Assembly: GCA_023212695.1 (NCBI GenBank)
Contig: JALCCG010000432.1
Span: 1-12,842, forward strand
Origin: Sporisorium sorghi
Taxonomy: Eukaryota > Basidiomycota > Ustilaginomycetes > Ustilaginales > Ustilaginaceae
Length of the DNA stretch: 12,842 bases
Direction of reading: 5' to 3'
The notes beneath the pieces are model-generated. The model did no database searches, was not told where the DNA came from, and saw nothing but the letters and a program-made list of their open reading frames with translations. The first letter of the stretch is position 1. Every line of letters starts with the position of its first letter. This document shows positions 1 to 8,004 of this stretch, piece after piece. A program made the translations under genes and the position numbers.

Positions 1-18
1 AAACAAAAAAAAAAAAAA

Positions 19-77
<59 letters not shown>
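1..77. repeat. A-rich homopolymer run, 77 bases
   Basis: The first 77 bases are all A except for C at positions 4 and 19. The run touches the window edge, so its full length is unknown. It is a simple-sequence tract. It could act as a nucleosome-depleting poly(dA:dT) element upstream of the SAD1-like gene, or be the T-rich 3' region of a gene to the left. No target-site duplication or element body can be seen, so I do not call a retroposon tail. Confidence 0.8.
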
Positions 78-81
<4 letters not shown>

Positions 82-482
82 CAAGTCGTTGCATCTCGAA
101 AAAAATCCTCACTTCGCTTAGCCTTGCAGCACAGCACAGCTTCTTCCAACAGCTCGGCATTATTTGGCCGCAAGACATCGTCCATGACGAGATGCAGCGA
201 TGGATAGTGGCTCAACAGTGACCGCGAAGCTGGTTCCTCTCATCTTGGCTGTCTCTGTAAGGAGGGAGCAGCGCCCATCGAAGGAATCGGGCTCGAAACT
301 CGAATCGGGAGATTTGCTGCCACGCGACAAAGGTGGAGGCTCGGAAGTCGGGCAAAAGGCGAGCACAAGCTCGAGCAAGGGTTCGGTGTCACCTCATTCT
401 TCTTCTTTTCTTTCGTCCGGTCCTCCTCACTCCAGACATCTTGTGCTCCTCCTCAGACGCTGCTCGCCAGTATTTTGCGGAG
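78..482 (+). promoter_or_regulatory. Promoter and 5' leader of the SAD1-like gene, with upstream ATGs
   Basis: No convincing protein gene lies here. Three ATGs, at 184, 192 and 200, precede the chosen start at 483. The first two open very short frames that stop at 207 and 221. The third opens a 157-codon frame that overlaps the start of the main gene in another frame and resembles nothing I know. A GTAAGG donor-like site at 257 and a pyrimidine-rich CAG at 433-435 would allow a leader intron of about 179 bases. Splicing these would still not join any of the upstream ATGs in frame to the main gene. Either transcription starts after 202, or the leader carries upstream ORFs. Confidence 0.45.
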
Positions 483-2360
483 ATGAACGGCACATCAACA
501 CCACCGACAAAGCGCCAACGCACGGTTCAAGACGAACAAGACCCGTCACCGCCTCCGCCTCCACGACCGCAAGACGATGCACCAGCACCAACCGAAACGC
601 TTCCCGGACCACCAGACTCTTCACCGCCGCCACCACCGCCTCTCGACGCACCGCTAGACCAGGCTCAGAATGACAACATTGTCCCGCCTCCTCCACCATC
701 TATTCCACCACCGCCACCACCAGAGCAAGCCGCTGAAGACGACGACGACGACGCAGACGCAGACGTTCAAGACGCCGCATACTGGACGCGTCTCGCCCAA
801 TCCTCTTCATCCACTTCATCCAGCTCCTCCAAGCTTCCCCCTTCCACAACCAGCAACGGCGCCTCATCCGCAAACCGGGGCAAATCCGCCCTGTACCTCG
901 ACACGATCAACCGCGCCGTGCTCGATTTCGACTTTGAAAAGCTCTGCAGTGTCTCGCTCTCCAACATCAACGTCTACGCCTGCCTCGTGTGCGGGAAATA
1001 CTTCCAAGGCCGCGGGCGTAACTCGTACGCGTACCTGCACAGCATCGACGACGCGCACCATGTGTTTATGAACCTCTCCACCGCACAAACCTACATCCTG
1101 CCGGAAAACTACGCGGTGCCCGAAGAAAACCAGGCGGCGCTGGCGGATATCAAGTACTTGCTCAATCCGACTTTCACGCCCGGGGTGGTGCGGGAGATCG
1201 ATGCGCGTCCGGCGTACGATCTGAATGGCGAGCGGTACCAGCCTGGGTTTGTTGGGCTGAACAATGTGGGAAAGAACGACTATGTGAATGCGGTGGTGCA
1301 GGCGTTGGTGCATGTGCCTGCGGTGCGCGATTATTTCTTGTTGCAGAGGGAGCGGGAGGGAGAGGGGGAGAAGAGCGAGCTGGTGAAGCGGTTTGGGGCG
1401 TTGGTGAGGAAGATGTGGAATCCGAGGGCGTTCAAGGCGCAGGTGTCGCCGCACGAGTTTTTGCAGCAGGTGGCGGCGGTGTCGGCGAACCGGTTTAGGA
1501 TTACGCACCAGTCGGATCCGGTCGAGTTTTTGGGCTGGTTGTTGAATCGATTGCATGCTGATCTGGCCGGTGGGAGGGGTGGGAAGCGGAAGAGGAGCGG
1601 TGGAGCAGGCGGCGAGAGCGTCATCAGCCAGTGCTTCCAGGGAGTGGTGCAGGTGGAATCGCAACCCCTCGCGTCTCGCTCCGAAGAAGCTGATTCTTCC
1701 GCTTCAGCCGTAGCCGCCCAAGCACAAACCATGCTGTCAGCGCAGCAACCCGTCAGCAACGGGCAGACGGACGAACACGGCCATATGCGATTCGACCCCT
1801 CCCTGGGCGTCGACAAGCGCGACACGCCCTTCTTCCTGCTCGCCATGGACCTCCCGCCGCCGCCACCCGTGCTCGGCAGCGAGGAGGGCGACACCCTCGT
1901 TCCACAAATCACCATCGGCCAGGTGCTCGCCAAGTACGACGGGCACAGCCTGCACACGTCCAGCGCCAAACTGACGCGCTACGCCCTGCGCCGCCTGCCG
2001 CCGTACCTCATCATCCACTTCCGCCGCTTCACCCGCAACAGCCTCGGCCAGGAAGAGCGCAATCCGACACTCGTCAATTTCCCCATCAAGGGCCTAGACG
2101 TCGCCAAGCACGTGCCCGTCCTCAACACGGCACCGCAAGATGCGAACCTGTCGCAGGTGTACGACCTCGTCGCCAATGTCGTGTACGACGCTGTGCCCGG
2201 CACAGTGCGCCAGGGCGCCAGCTGGAAGTGCCAGGTACACACCTCGAGCAAGGAGGGCGAAAAGTGGTTCGCGATCCAAGACCTGCTCGTCGAACAGGTG
2301 GATCGGCAGATGATCTTCTTGGGCGAGAGCTATCTGCAGATCTGGGCGAAGCGTTCATAG
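483..2360 (+). CDS. SAD1: SAD1/USP39-like tri-snRNP assembly factor (inactive ubiquitin-specific protease fold)
   Basis: The product is 625 residues, intronless. Family members are nuclear proteins needed for U4/U6.U5 tri-snRNP assembly or stability, and so for pre-mRNA splicing. Residues 1-135 are low complexity, with runs of five to six prolines (22-80), an acidic run (85-92) and a serine run (107-116). A ZnF-UBP domain follows, with Cys155, Cys167, Cys170, His186 and His192/193. The USP fold begins at GLNNVGKNDYVNAVVQ (258-273). Asp266 sits where active proteases have the catalytic Cys, as in human USP39. The C-terminal block from 507 (PYLIIHFRRF) to WAKR at 624 is also family-like, but the usual GHY histidine box is absent. 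Loss of both catalytic residues is typical of this family. Residues 363-440 form a poorly conserved insert. ATG 483 was chosen because the frame upstream of it has only a GTG at 333 and no ATG. The gene converges on the antizyme gene. Confidence 0.95.
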   Translation: MNGTSTPPTKRQRTVQDEQDPSPPPPPRPQDDAPAPTETLPGPPDSSPPPPPPLDAPLDQAQNDNIVPPPPPSIPPPPPPEQAAEDDDDDADADVQDAAYWTRLAQSSSSTSSSSSKLPPSTTSNGASSANRGKSALYLDTINRAVLDFDFEKLCSVSLSNINVYACLVCGKYFQGRGRNSYAYLHSIDDAHHVFMNLSTAQTYILPENYAVPEENQAALADIKYLLNPTFTPGVVREIDARPAYDLNGERYQPGFVGLNNVGKNDYVNAVVQALVHVPAVRDYFLLQREREGEGEKSELVKRFGALVRKMWNPRAFKAQVSPHEFLQQVAAVSANRFRITHQSDPVEFLGWLLNRLHADLAGGRGGKRKRSGGAGGESVISQCFQGVVQVESQPLASRSEEADSSASAVAAQAQTMLSAQQPVSNGQTDEHGHMRFDPSLGVDKRDTPFFLLAMDLPPPPPVLGSEEGDTLVPQITIGQVLAKYDGHSLHTSSAKLTRYALRRLPPYLIIHFRRFTRNSLGQEERNPTLVNFPIKGLDVAKHVPVLNTAPQDANLSQVYDLVANVVYDAVPGTVRQGASWKCQVHTSSKEGEKWFAIQDLLVEQVDRQMIFLGESYLQIWAKRS

Positions 2361-2621
2361 ACCTCATGCTCGATCGAAATATTACTCAGTCGCACTTGGT
2401 CGCAGGCTACAAAAGGCGTGTGACAACGAGATACCATTGAACAAAAGAGTTGAAGCTGAAAAGACGTGACGTTACAATGACAAGAGACTAAGACTGTTGA
2501 AGTGAGTCGATGGGGATATACCGGGTAAACTGAGATGTGAAGAAAGAAAAAAAAAAAAAAAAAGGACATTTGTTGAAGGGGACGGCGATATGCTGGAATC
2601 GCTCACCACTGGCATATTGAC
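2361..2621. other. Convergent 3' region between the SAD1-like and antizyme genes
   Basis: These 261 bases separate two stop codons that face each other, so the 3' UTRs of the two genes probably approach or overlap. The only conspicuous structure is a run of 17 A at 2547-2563, which is T-rich on the antizyme strand. No ORF of note and no RNA gene was recognised. Confidence 0.6.
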
Positions 2622-4122
2622 CTAGAGCTCGATAGCGACCAGCACAAGGCCACTCTGAAGCTGCAAACCAGAAACAGGATCCGCGTCAGGCAACCTATTC
2701 TGCTCGCCTCGCAGCTGCTCAACCTCCTTGGCAGCAGCAACGAGCGCACCACCGACATAGCAAAGGCCATGAAGGACAGTCGCAAAATCACGCATGGCCT
2801 TGCTGAGACAGATCATGACGGAATCACAGCCAAGCTTCTCGCTGGCGGCATCGAGCACGGCCAAAACCTGCTCCCTGAGCAACGAGGCATCGACGACGGA
2901 TGGCATGCTAACGTAGAGCGTGCGCTGCGTGTCGGCCGAGCTGTCGCTGCTACTGGTGGAAGTGAAGGAGCTCGAGGCTTGGTTGAAAGCGAGTGCGCCA
3001 GACTTGATGACGGCACCGCTCCAGCCGGGGCTGACGAGTTCGACGCCCGCATCCTCGACGGCGAGGTTGTGAGGCACATTTGCAAAGATGCGGTGCAAGA
3101 ACGTATGAGCCGACTTCTGCGCGTGATGGCGAACGTCGTTATCCGGACTGATCTCGGGCGTAGCGGGCATGAGCTCGACGGAGAGGGCATTCCTGTGCGA
3201 TGAGATGCCCGAGTCGTTTGCTTGCTGCTTGGAGCGATTCGCTTCCGAGTGAAGGAGGAGCGACTGTGCTGCTTGGGTGAGCTGGTCGAGGGTAGCCTGC
3301 GATGCATCGTCCGAGAAATCAGACTCGGCATCGCTCTCCTCCAGCTCGCTGTCGCAAGGAGTCTGGCCCGTGTAGATGGCATCGCTCGAGATCTCCAGAC
3401 GCGGCGAAGGGCGACTGAAGCTGAGCGAGTGTCGTTCGTGTAGGTCAGAGGGCCTTGGTGGTGAGATGCGCTGCGGCTGCGACAGCGCTCGTGGCTCGAC
3501 AAACGTAGAAAGGCGCACAGGTTCAAGACCGGGTGAGTGCGGCGGGGTATCGGGGGGAGAGTCGGGGAGGTGCGCCGCGTTGGCATGACGCCGCACTCCA
3601 TGCGAGCTGGCGGCGACACCGGCGGCAGCATGGGATGCACGGAAGATGGGAACAGCTACAGCCGGTGCTGGTACACCGCTGCTGTAAGGCCTGTCCCAGC
3701 CAGAAGGGTGATTCGAGGAGGACGACGAAGACTGATGAAGCTGGCTCGTCGACGGACGAGGAAGGGTAGACATGGCGATGGCGGCATCGGGGCGAGCCGA
3801 GGTACCGCCAGAGGTGGAATAGGTGGAAGACGTTTCAACTTGCTGCGAAGCGACCCCTCTCACAGGCGCACTTCGACCTGGATTCTGCAAGGTAGAGTTG
3901 TTGTATCCAGGCATTTCTGCTTTAAGGACGTCAGGACCACCACTTGACCACGGTGCTCAACGTGGTGGACTGCTGCTGGCCGCGAGGCGAGCCAGCAGCA
4001 GCAGTGTTGTTGGTGCTGTTGAGAGGAGAGTTGCGCAAATATGGGACCCCATCGGTGCCAGCCCCTGCGCGGAAGGAGCTGACGGGGGATAGACTGGGTT
4101 GATTGAGATTATTGGTGGTCAT
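2622..4122 (-). CDS. OAZ1: Ornithine decarboxylase antizyme, read through a +1 programmed frameshift
   Basis: Antizyme binds ornithine decarboxylase monomers, blocks the enzyme, delivers it to the 26S proteasome without ubiquitin and lowers polyamine uptake. ORF1 runs from ATG 4122 to TGA 3933-3931 and encodes 63 residues ending KWWS. It has a good start context (A at -3) and no other upstream in-frame ATG. ORF2 is in the +1 frame. Skipping T3933 gives GAC GTC CTT (DVL...) and then continues to TAG at 2622, making 436 residues, for a 499-residue product. The shift site UCC UGA C, preceded by tryptophan codons, matches the known antizyme site. The antizyme fold is at the C-terminus: a W-x-G element, then RTLYV near residue 400, then EKLGCDSVMICLSK and a hydrophobic YVGGALV segment. 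The 330 residues between the shift site and this domain are Ser/Pro-rich and look disordered, with an acidic patch (DAESDFSDD). The protein is long: mammalian antizymes have about 230 residues and the budding yeast one about 290. By analogy with the family, high polyamine levels should promote the frameshift. Confidence 0.93.
3877..3911 (-). promoter_or_regulatory. Possible RNA hairpin 3' of the frameshift site
   Basis: On the minus strand CCTGGAT (3911-3905) is perfectly complementary to ATCCAGG (3883-3877), with a 21-base loop and a possible extra G-U pair at the base. The stem starts 19 bases after the UGA, farther than the usual spacing of frameshift stimulators. A loop segment CTTGC (3891-3887) could pair with GCAAG (3843-3839) to form a pseudoknot. 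This was found by eye; no folding energy was computed. Confidence 0.3.
3931..3942 (-). promoter_or_regulatory. +1 programmed ribosomal frameshift site (TGG TGG TCC TGA)
   Basis: On the minus strand the last ORF1 codons read TGG TGG TCC followed by TGA, with C as the next base. The UCC codon would sit in the P site and UGA in the A site; the ribosome then moves one base forward and reads GAC. The codon pair UCC-UGA and the preceding W-x-S are the hallmark of antizyme genes from yeasts to mammals. The downstream frame is open from this point to 2622 and encodes the antizyme domain, so the shift is needed to make functional protein. Confidence 0.92.
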
Positions 4123-4958
4123 TGTTATGATGCGCGGGCGAACAGCTTGGCGATGTGTTGAGGTGTAAGTGTCGCAAGGACTTGCTGGATCGCAAAAGGA
4201 CGAGGTGAAGGTGTCAATTGTCGAGGATGAGGGATGGATGTGGATGTGGAAGGAGGTAAAAACGACGAAGACGAACAATCGAGGCTGATAGCCACAGCGA
4301 GTCGAAGCGAATTTGCAGCGCGCAGTGGCACAGTCGAGCCAAAGGCCCTTTTCGACGAGATACCGCTTTCGCAGCGTGAAATTGCGTCAAATCTGCCCGC
4401 GCCACACTCGTGCCAAGCTCAGTCAGTTCAAACGAAATCCACCGAAAAATTCGGTAATTCGACAGAGCGCTTTGACTGCTCTTCTGCCTCGATTTTTCTC
4501 AACTTTTGCTTCCACTCGCCTGTGGACCAGCTGACCGCTTTGACAGGCAACAGAACAAGGATGCTTAACGAGGTCTCTTAACGAATGGCGTCATTTGTCA
4601 GAGAGCGATTCTTTCGGACGAGAGACACACAACGCCTCCCACACCCGACCATCCTGACCATACCATGCCTTTCCTCTGAGAACGTTCGCTTTCGACCATG
4701 ATGACGACGCTGAAGAGGTTCTGCACACATTCAGGTGGGCTGACTGAAAGCAAGCCAAACATGCACCGTTGTCCAGTCTCCAGTCAAAGGGGGGGGCTGA
4801 ATGAAGCCGTCTGCAGTGTGGGCGCTCAAAAAAAAAAAAAAACCCCCCCCCCTTGAATGTCAGATTTCATCCAGGGTCCAGCTTGCAACCTTTTTTGACC
4901 TGCATCCAGCCTCTCACCCACCATCCACCTTCATCCCTCAGACGCACCCTGCAGATTG
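4123..4958. promoter_or_regulatory. Divergent intergenic region shared by the antizyme and ESS2-like genes
   Basis: These 836 bases separate the two start codons and should hold both promoters and leaders. No convincing TATA box was found for either side. The frame upstream of the antizyme ATG stays open to 4278 but has only a TTG start, so it is treated as leader. A run of 8 G (4789-4796) and an abrupt A15-C10 junction (4828-4852) lie on the ESS2 side. Short ORFs here show no recognisable protein features. Confidence 0.6.
4828..4852. repeat. A15-C10 homopolymer junction
   Basis: Fifteen A are followed directly by ten C, about 107 bases before the ESS2-like start codon, and a run of eight G lies 31 bases upstream. 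These are simple tracts prone to length change, and sequencing error in the exact lengths is possible. A role in nucleosome exclusion at the promoter is only a guess. Confidence 0.75.
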
Positions 4959-6698
4959 ATGCCGCTGCGCAAAGAGCCGCCAACGCCACGCACAGCCGCC
5001 GTCGCTGCGCGTCTCGATGTCGCTGATCCCAACCACACCGCAAACTCGACGCTAGCACCGTTGATCCCGTTCAAGCCGGGCCAGACGTCGCTGCGTCAGC
5101 AGGCGATCTTGACGGAGGACGAGTACACGTCGGCGTTGTCTTCGGTCATCAAGCGCGATTTCTTCCCGGATCTGGACCGGATTACGGCCGAGAATGAGTA
5201 CCTGGCCGCGGTGGAGGTGGGGGAGCCGGGGAGGATGAGGGTGGCGTTGGAGCGGTTGGTGCGGTTCGATCGGAAGGCTGGGGGGAGCGCGGAGACTAAG
5301 GTGAGGGCCGAGCGGGGTCGGAGTGCTACGCCAAGGGCGGCGAGCGGGAGCACGAGGGGAGAGTGGGACGACACGCCCATCGCATCCAGCTCCTCGAGGA
5401 TCTTCAACCCAACATTCACCCCAGCTTCTGCTGCTGCATCGACACCTGCCCCCAGTCATCTCGACCAGACGCAAGATCCAGAACTCACCTCGGGCATCGA
5501 ACCAGACCTCGACCTCTCACTGGCACAATTCCAATCGCGCTACACCTCCGAAGACAACGCGAGCTTCTCCCAACTGCTCGATCGCGACAACCAGATCCGC
5601 AAGCGCAAACATGCGCACCTCTTTGCGCGCGAACGATCGTCGGAACAGCGCCGCAGACACATCATCGAGGCGGAGGAACGTGATGCTCAAAAGGGAAAGC
5701 AGCTGGCTATGGAGGCGAATCCGGAGCATCCGAAGCTATTGGAGCAGGCGAAAACGACGCTCTTGATCGAGGGGAGCGAGGCGGAGGGAGCGGAGAAGGA
5801 GCCTAGCGGGACAGATCCGATGGACGACCTCATCCTAGTCCCCGAACCACGGCACGACAACCGACCGCCACCTATGGGCCTCAACCGGTGGCGGTACACT
5901 GCGCGTAATGCGCTCATGTACGCTGCTGACGCCAACGAGCCGTACCTCCACACACGACCGTCTCCAATTGCTGCCACCAACGATCAAGACGCACCCAAGC
6001 CCACGACCAACTTTAGCGCGCTTCGTCTCCCCGATCAATCCGATCCGGCGGCAGAGACACGCGATGTGGAGCCAGAAGAGAGCGATTCCGGCTGGTCGCC
6101 GAGCAGCTCGCGCGTCGACGAGGCGATCCGACGTGGCCGAGCCGGGTCGTTCACGTCCTCGTCCTTCGGCGCCGCAGCGGACGAAACGCCCAAAGTCAAC
6201 GGGTACGGCTTTGTCACACCTTACTCTACGCCCCAGCACGGCACCCCGCGTGTCGGCGAAGAAGACGACGACGTGCATCTGCGCATCTACAACGCGATCA
6301 AGGCGAAGCGGCGTACCCATGTGTCGTCGTCTGCTGCCACTGCCACTACTGCTTCTGCGAGTGGTGGAGGGTTTCAGCTGCCGCGCGTGGGGAGACGCGA
6401 GGAGCTAGCTCACAAGCTCGCCTCACCCAAAAATTCAGCGGGGGGCGCGACGCCATACGGCAAAGCCAAGTACGCCGGGCTGAGCGGATTGAGAGCGAGC
6501 GCGTTCGCTAGTCCGCATAATAGCTCGCGCCGTTCCAAGGAGAAGGTTGGCGGGTTGACGCCGGCTGCGAGGGCCTTGTTAGAGAGGAGCACGCGGGGGG
6601 TCGTCACTCCCACCGCTACAATGGCGTTGCCTGCTGCGCGGCGTGACAGAGGGCTCGCGAATAGGGGTTGGACACCGACACCGCGGCGGCTGCCATAA
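4959..6698 (+). CDS. ESS2/DGCR14/Bis1-family spliceosome-associated protein
   Basis: The product is 579 residues, intronless. ESS2-family proteins are nuclear and are found with late (C-type) spliceosomes; the human member is DGCR14/ESS2 and the fission yeast one is Bis1. The family signature is clear in order: ILTEDEYTSALSSVIKRDFFPDL (residues 50-72), the LDLSLAQFQSRYTSEDNASF block (184-203), the basic RKRKHAHLFARE stretch (214-225), NRWRYTARNALMY (309-321), a VNGYGFVTPYSTP segment (413-425) and REELAHKLASP (480-490). Acidic, serine-rich linkers separate these blocks. The ATG at 4959 is used although T at -3 makes its context weak. The codon before it is TTG and the next in-frame ATG is far downstream. 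CAG sites just before the ATG leave open a spliced leader. The gene is head to head with the antizyme gene and converges on the oxidoreductase gene 80 bases away. Confidence 0.94.
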   Translation: MPLRKEPPTPRTAAVAARLDVADPNHTANSTLAPLIPFKPGQTSLRQQAILTEDEYTSALSSVIKRDFFPDLDRITAENEYLAAVEVGEPGRMRVALERLVRFDRKAGGSAETKVRAERGRSATPRAASGSTRGEWDDTPIASSSSRIFNPTFTPASAAASTPAPSHLDQTQDPELTSGIEPDLDLSLAQFQSRYTSEDNASFSQLLDRDNQIRKRKHAHLFARERSSEQRRRHIIEAEERDAQKGKQLAMEANPEHPKLLEQAKTTLLIEGSEAEGAEKEPSGTDPMDDLILVPEPRHDNRPPPMGLNRWRYTARNALMYAADANEPYLHTRPSPIAATNDQDAPKPTTNFSALRLPDQSDPAAETRDVEPEESDSGWSPSSSRVDEAIRRGRAGSFTSSSFGAAADETPKVNGYGFVTPYSTPQHGTPRVGEEDDDVHLRIYNAIKAKRRTHVSSSAATATTASASGGGFQLPRVGRREELAHKLASPKNSAGGATPYGKAKYAGLSGLRASAFASPHNSSRRSKEKVGGLTPAARALLERSTRGVVTPTATMALPAARRDRGLANRGWTPTPRRLP

Positions 6699-6778
6699 CT
6701 TCAACCCACACAAACACATGTACAACACCATCGATACCAATTTGCATTGCGCTACAAAAGACACATTTTTCATGGCGC

Positions 6779-7849
6779 TCACGCCTCATTAGGCCGGAAA
6801 ACAACCTTGACACCACTAACGCCCTCCTTGTTCGCCTTGAGCGCCTGCTCGACGCTCTCCAGCCCACCTTCGACCACCTGTACCCGGTTGAGCGTGATCT
6901 CGCCGCGGGCGACGTAGCCGTCCTCGCCGCCGACGTGGCTGGCGAGCTTCTCCGAGACGTAGCGGTAGGCGGGGTGGCTGCCCAGTCCCAGGATGTTGGT
7001 CACTTCGACCTTTGGCTTGCCGTCTGCTGCGGCTTGGGTGGTAGCTTTGTCGTCGGCGGGCGTGACGATGATGACTTTGCCGCCGTGGAGGGACTGGAGG
7101 ATTTCGACTGCGAGGAGCTGTGTGGCGGGGGAGGAGATGGCGTCGTACACCCAGTCTGCGCTCGAGTCCGCGGGGATGTGCTCCGTGAACGCAGCTGCGG
7201 TGGTGGCGGTGGCGCGGTCGAGGACTTGTGTCGCACCGAGGTTGCGCAGGTGCTCGAAGTGCGCCGGGCTGGAGGAGGTGATGATGTGCTCAAAACCCGA
7301 GAGCTTTGCAAACTGTATAGCGTACTGGCCGACGGACGAGGAGCCGCCGAGGATGAGGGCGGTCTTGCCCTTGCCCGCGCTGGTGCCGTCCGCGTCCCAC
7401 GGCGCAGCGAGCGACAGGCCCGTGTTGTGGTACAGCCCCGTCGCAGCCGCAAATCCGGCAACCCAGAACGTCGCCGCCTGCTCGTCGGATACCTTTTTGG
7501 GCGTCTTGGCTGCGAGCGCGGCGGGGATCTTGACGTACTGCTGGAACGTCGACGAGTCGTAGTTGCCAATGATGCCCTGGAAGAACACTCGCTCGCCGAC
7601 AGCGTGCGAGGTTACTGACGAGCCGACTGCGACGACTTCGCCGGCGGCGTCCGAGCCGAGCACTGCAGGGAATTGAGTGATGAACACACGGTAGTCGCGC
7701 ATCTTCCAGTCGACCGGGTTGACGGAGGTGGCCGTCACCTTGACCGCGATCTCATCGGCGGCCAGCGGGGCGAGCGAGCGCTCGACCACCTTGTGCTGGG
7801 CGCCGGCCTCGGGGACCACGGCGGCCTTGAACGATGATGGGAGCGACAT
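6779..7849 (-). CDS. Zinc-independent MDR-family NADPH oxidoreductase (quinone/enoyl reductase-like)
   Basis: The product is 356 residues, a usual length for the medium-chain dehydrogenase/reductase superfamily. An N-terminal GroES-like domain carries NPVDWK (44-49) and LGSDAAGEV (64-72). A Rossmann domain carries LILGGSSSVGQYAIQFAK (165-182), the nucleotide-binding glycine motif, followed by a TSSSPAH segment often found in NADPH-preferring members. The protein contains no cysteine at all, so it cannot form the usual catalytic or structural zinc sites; Asp47 in NPVDWK is typical of zinc-free quinone reductase-like members. The closest type I recognise is the fungal cipB/toxD-like group and yeast YNL134C/YCR102C relatives, which reduce quinones, enals or aldehydes. 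The substrate cannot be named. ATG 7849 (A at -3) is preferred over an in-frame GTG at 7891. The upstream region has a TATA box and a heat-shock element, suggesting stress induction. No signal peptide is visible, so it is likely cytosolic. Confidence 0.92.
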   Translation of the reverse strand: MSLPSSFKAAVVPEAGAQHKVVERSLAPLAADEIAVKVTATSVNPVDWKMRDYRVFITQFPAVLGSDAAGEVVAVGSSVTSHAVGERVFFQGIIGNYDSSTFQQYVKIPAALAAKTPKKVSDEQAATFWVAGFAAATGLYHNTGLSLAAPWDADGTSAGKGKTALILGGSSSVGQYAIQFAKLSGFEHIITSSSPAHFEHLRNLGATQVLDRATATTAAAFTEHIPADSSADWVYDAISSPATQLLAVEILQSLHGGKVIIVTPADDKATTQAAADGKPKVEVTNILGLGSHPAYRYVSEKLASHVGGEDGYVARGEITLNRVQVVEGGLESVEQALKANKEGVSGVKVVFRPNEA

Positions 7850-7943
7850 GTTTGTTTGCTTCGTTGTGGAAGGGTGCGAGGTGAAATGCACAAAGGATGA
7901 TGGAAGATGTGGTGAAGGGCCGGATAATTCGAAGGTCCCGCAG

Positions 7944-7951
7944 CTTTTATA
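7944..7951 (-). promoter_or_regulatory. TATA box of the oxidoreductase gene
   Basis: The minus strand reads TATAAAAG here, 94 to 102 bases upstream of the ATG at 7849. It is a full consensus match at a position compatible with a leader of roughly 60-70 bases. Confidence 0.7.
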
Positions 7952-8004
7952 CCCTTCCCTCAGTCGCTCTCGACAGAGCCTGTGGTGTCATGGCCGGTCA
8001 AACT

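Noticed and set aside
1..77. Poly(A) tail of a retroposed element
   Set aside because: No element sequence or target-site duplication is visible next to it, and the run extends past the window edge.
333..482. N-terminal extension of the SAD1-like protein from position 333
   Set aside because: It would have to start with GTG, and the added residues do not resemble the family; ATG 483 is the first in-frame ATG.
200..673. A 157-codon ORF on the plus strand over the SAD1-like start
   Set aside because: Low-complexity content with no resemblance to known proteins; it overlaps a well supported gene in another frame.
2622..3914. A stand-alone 430-residue gene starting at ATG 3914
   Set aside because: The antizyme frameshift site and the ORF1 63 codons upstream explain the locus better; ATG 3914 is an internal methionine six codons after the shift.
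4440..4470. Possible tRNA B-box near 4430
   Set aside because: The string around GTTCAAACGAA does not match the B-box consensus and no cloverleaf arms could be drawn.
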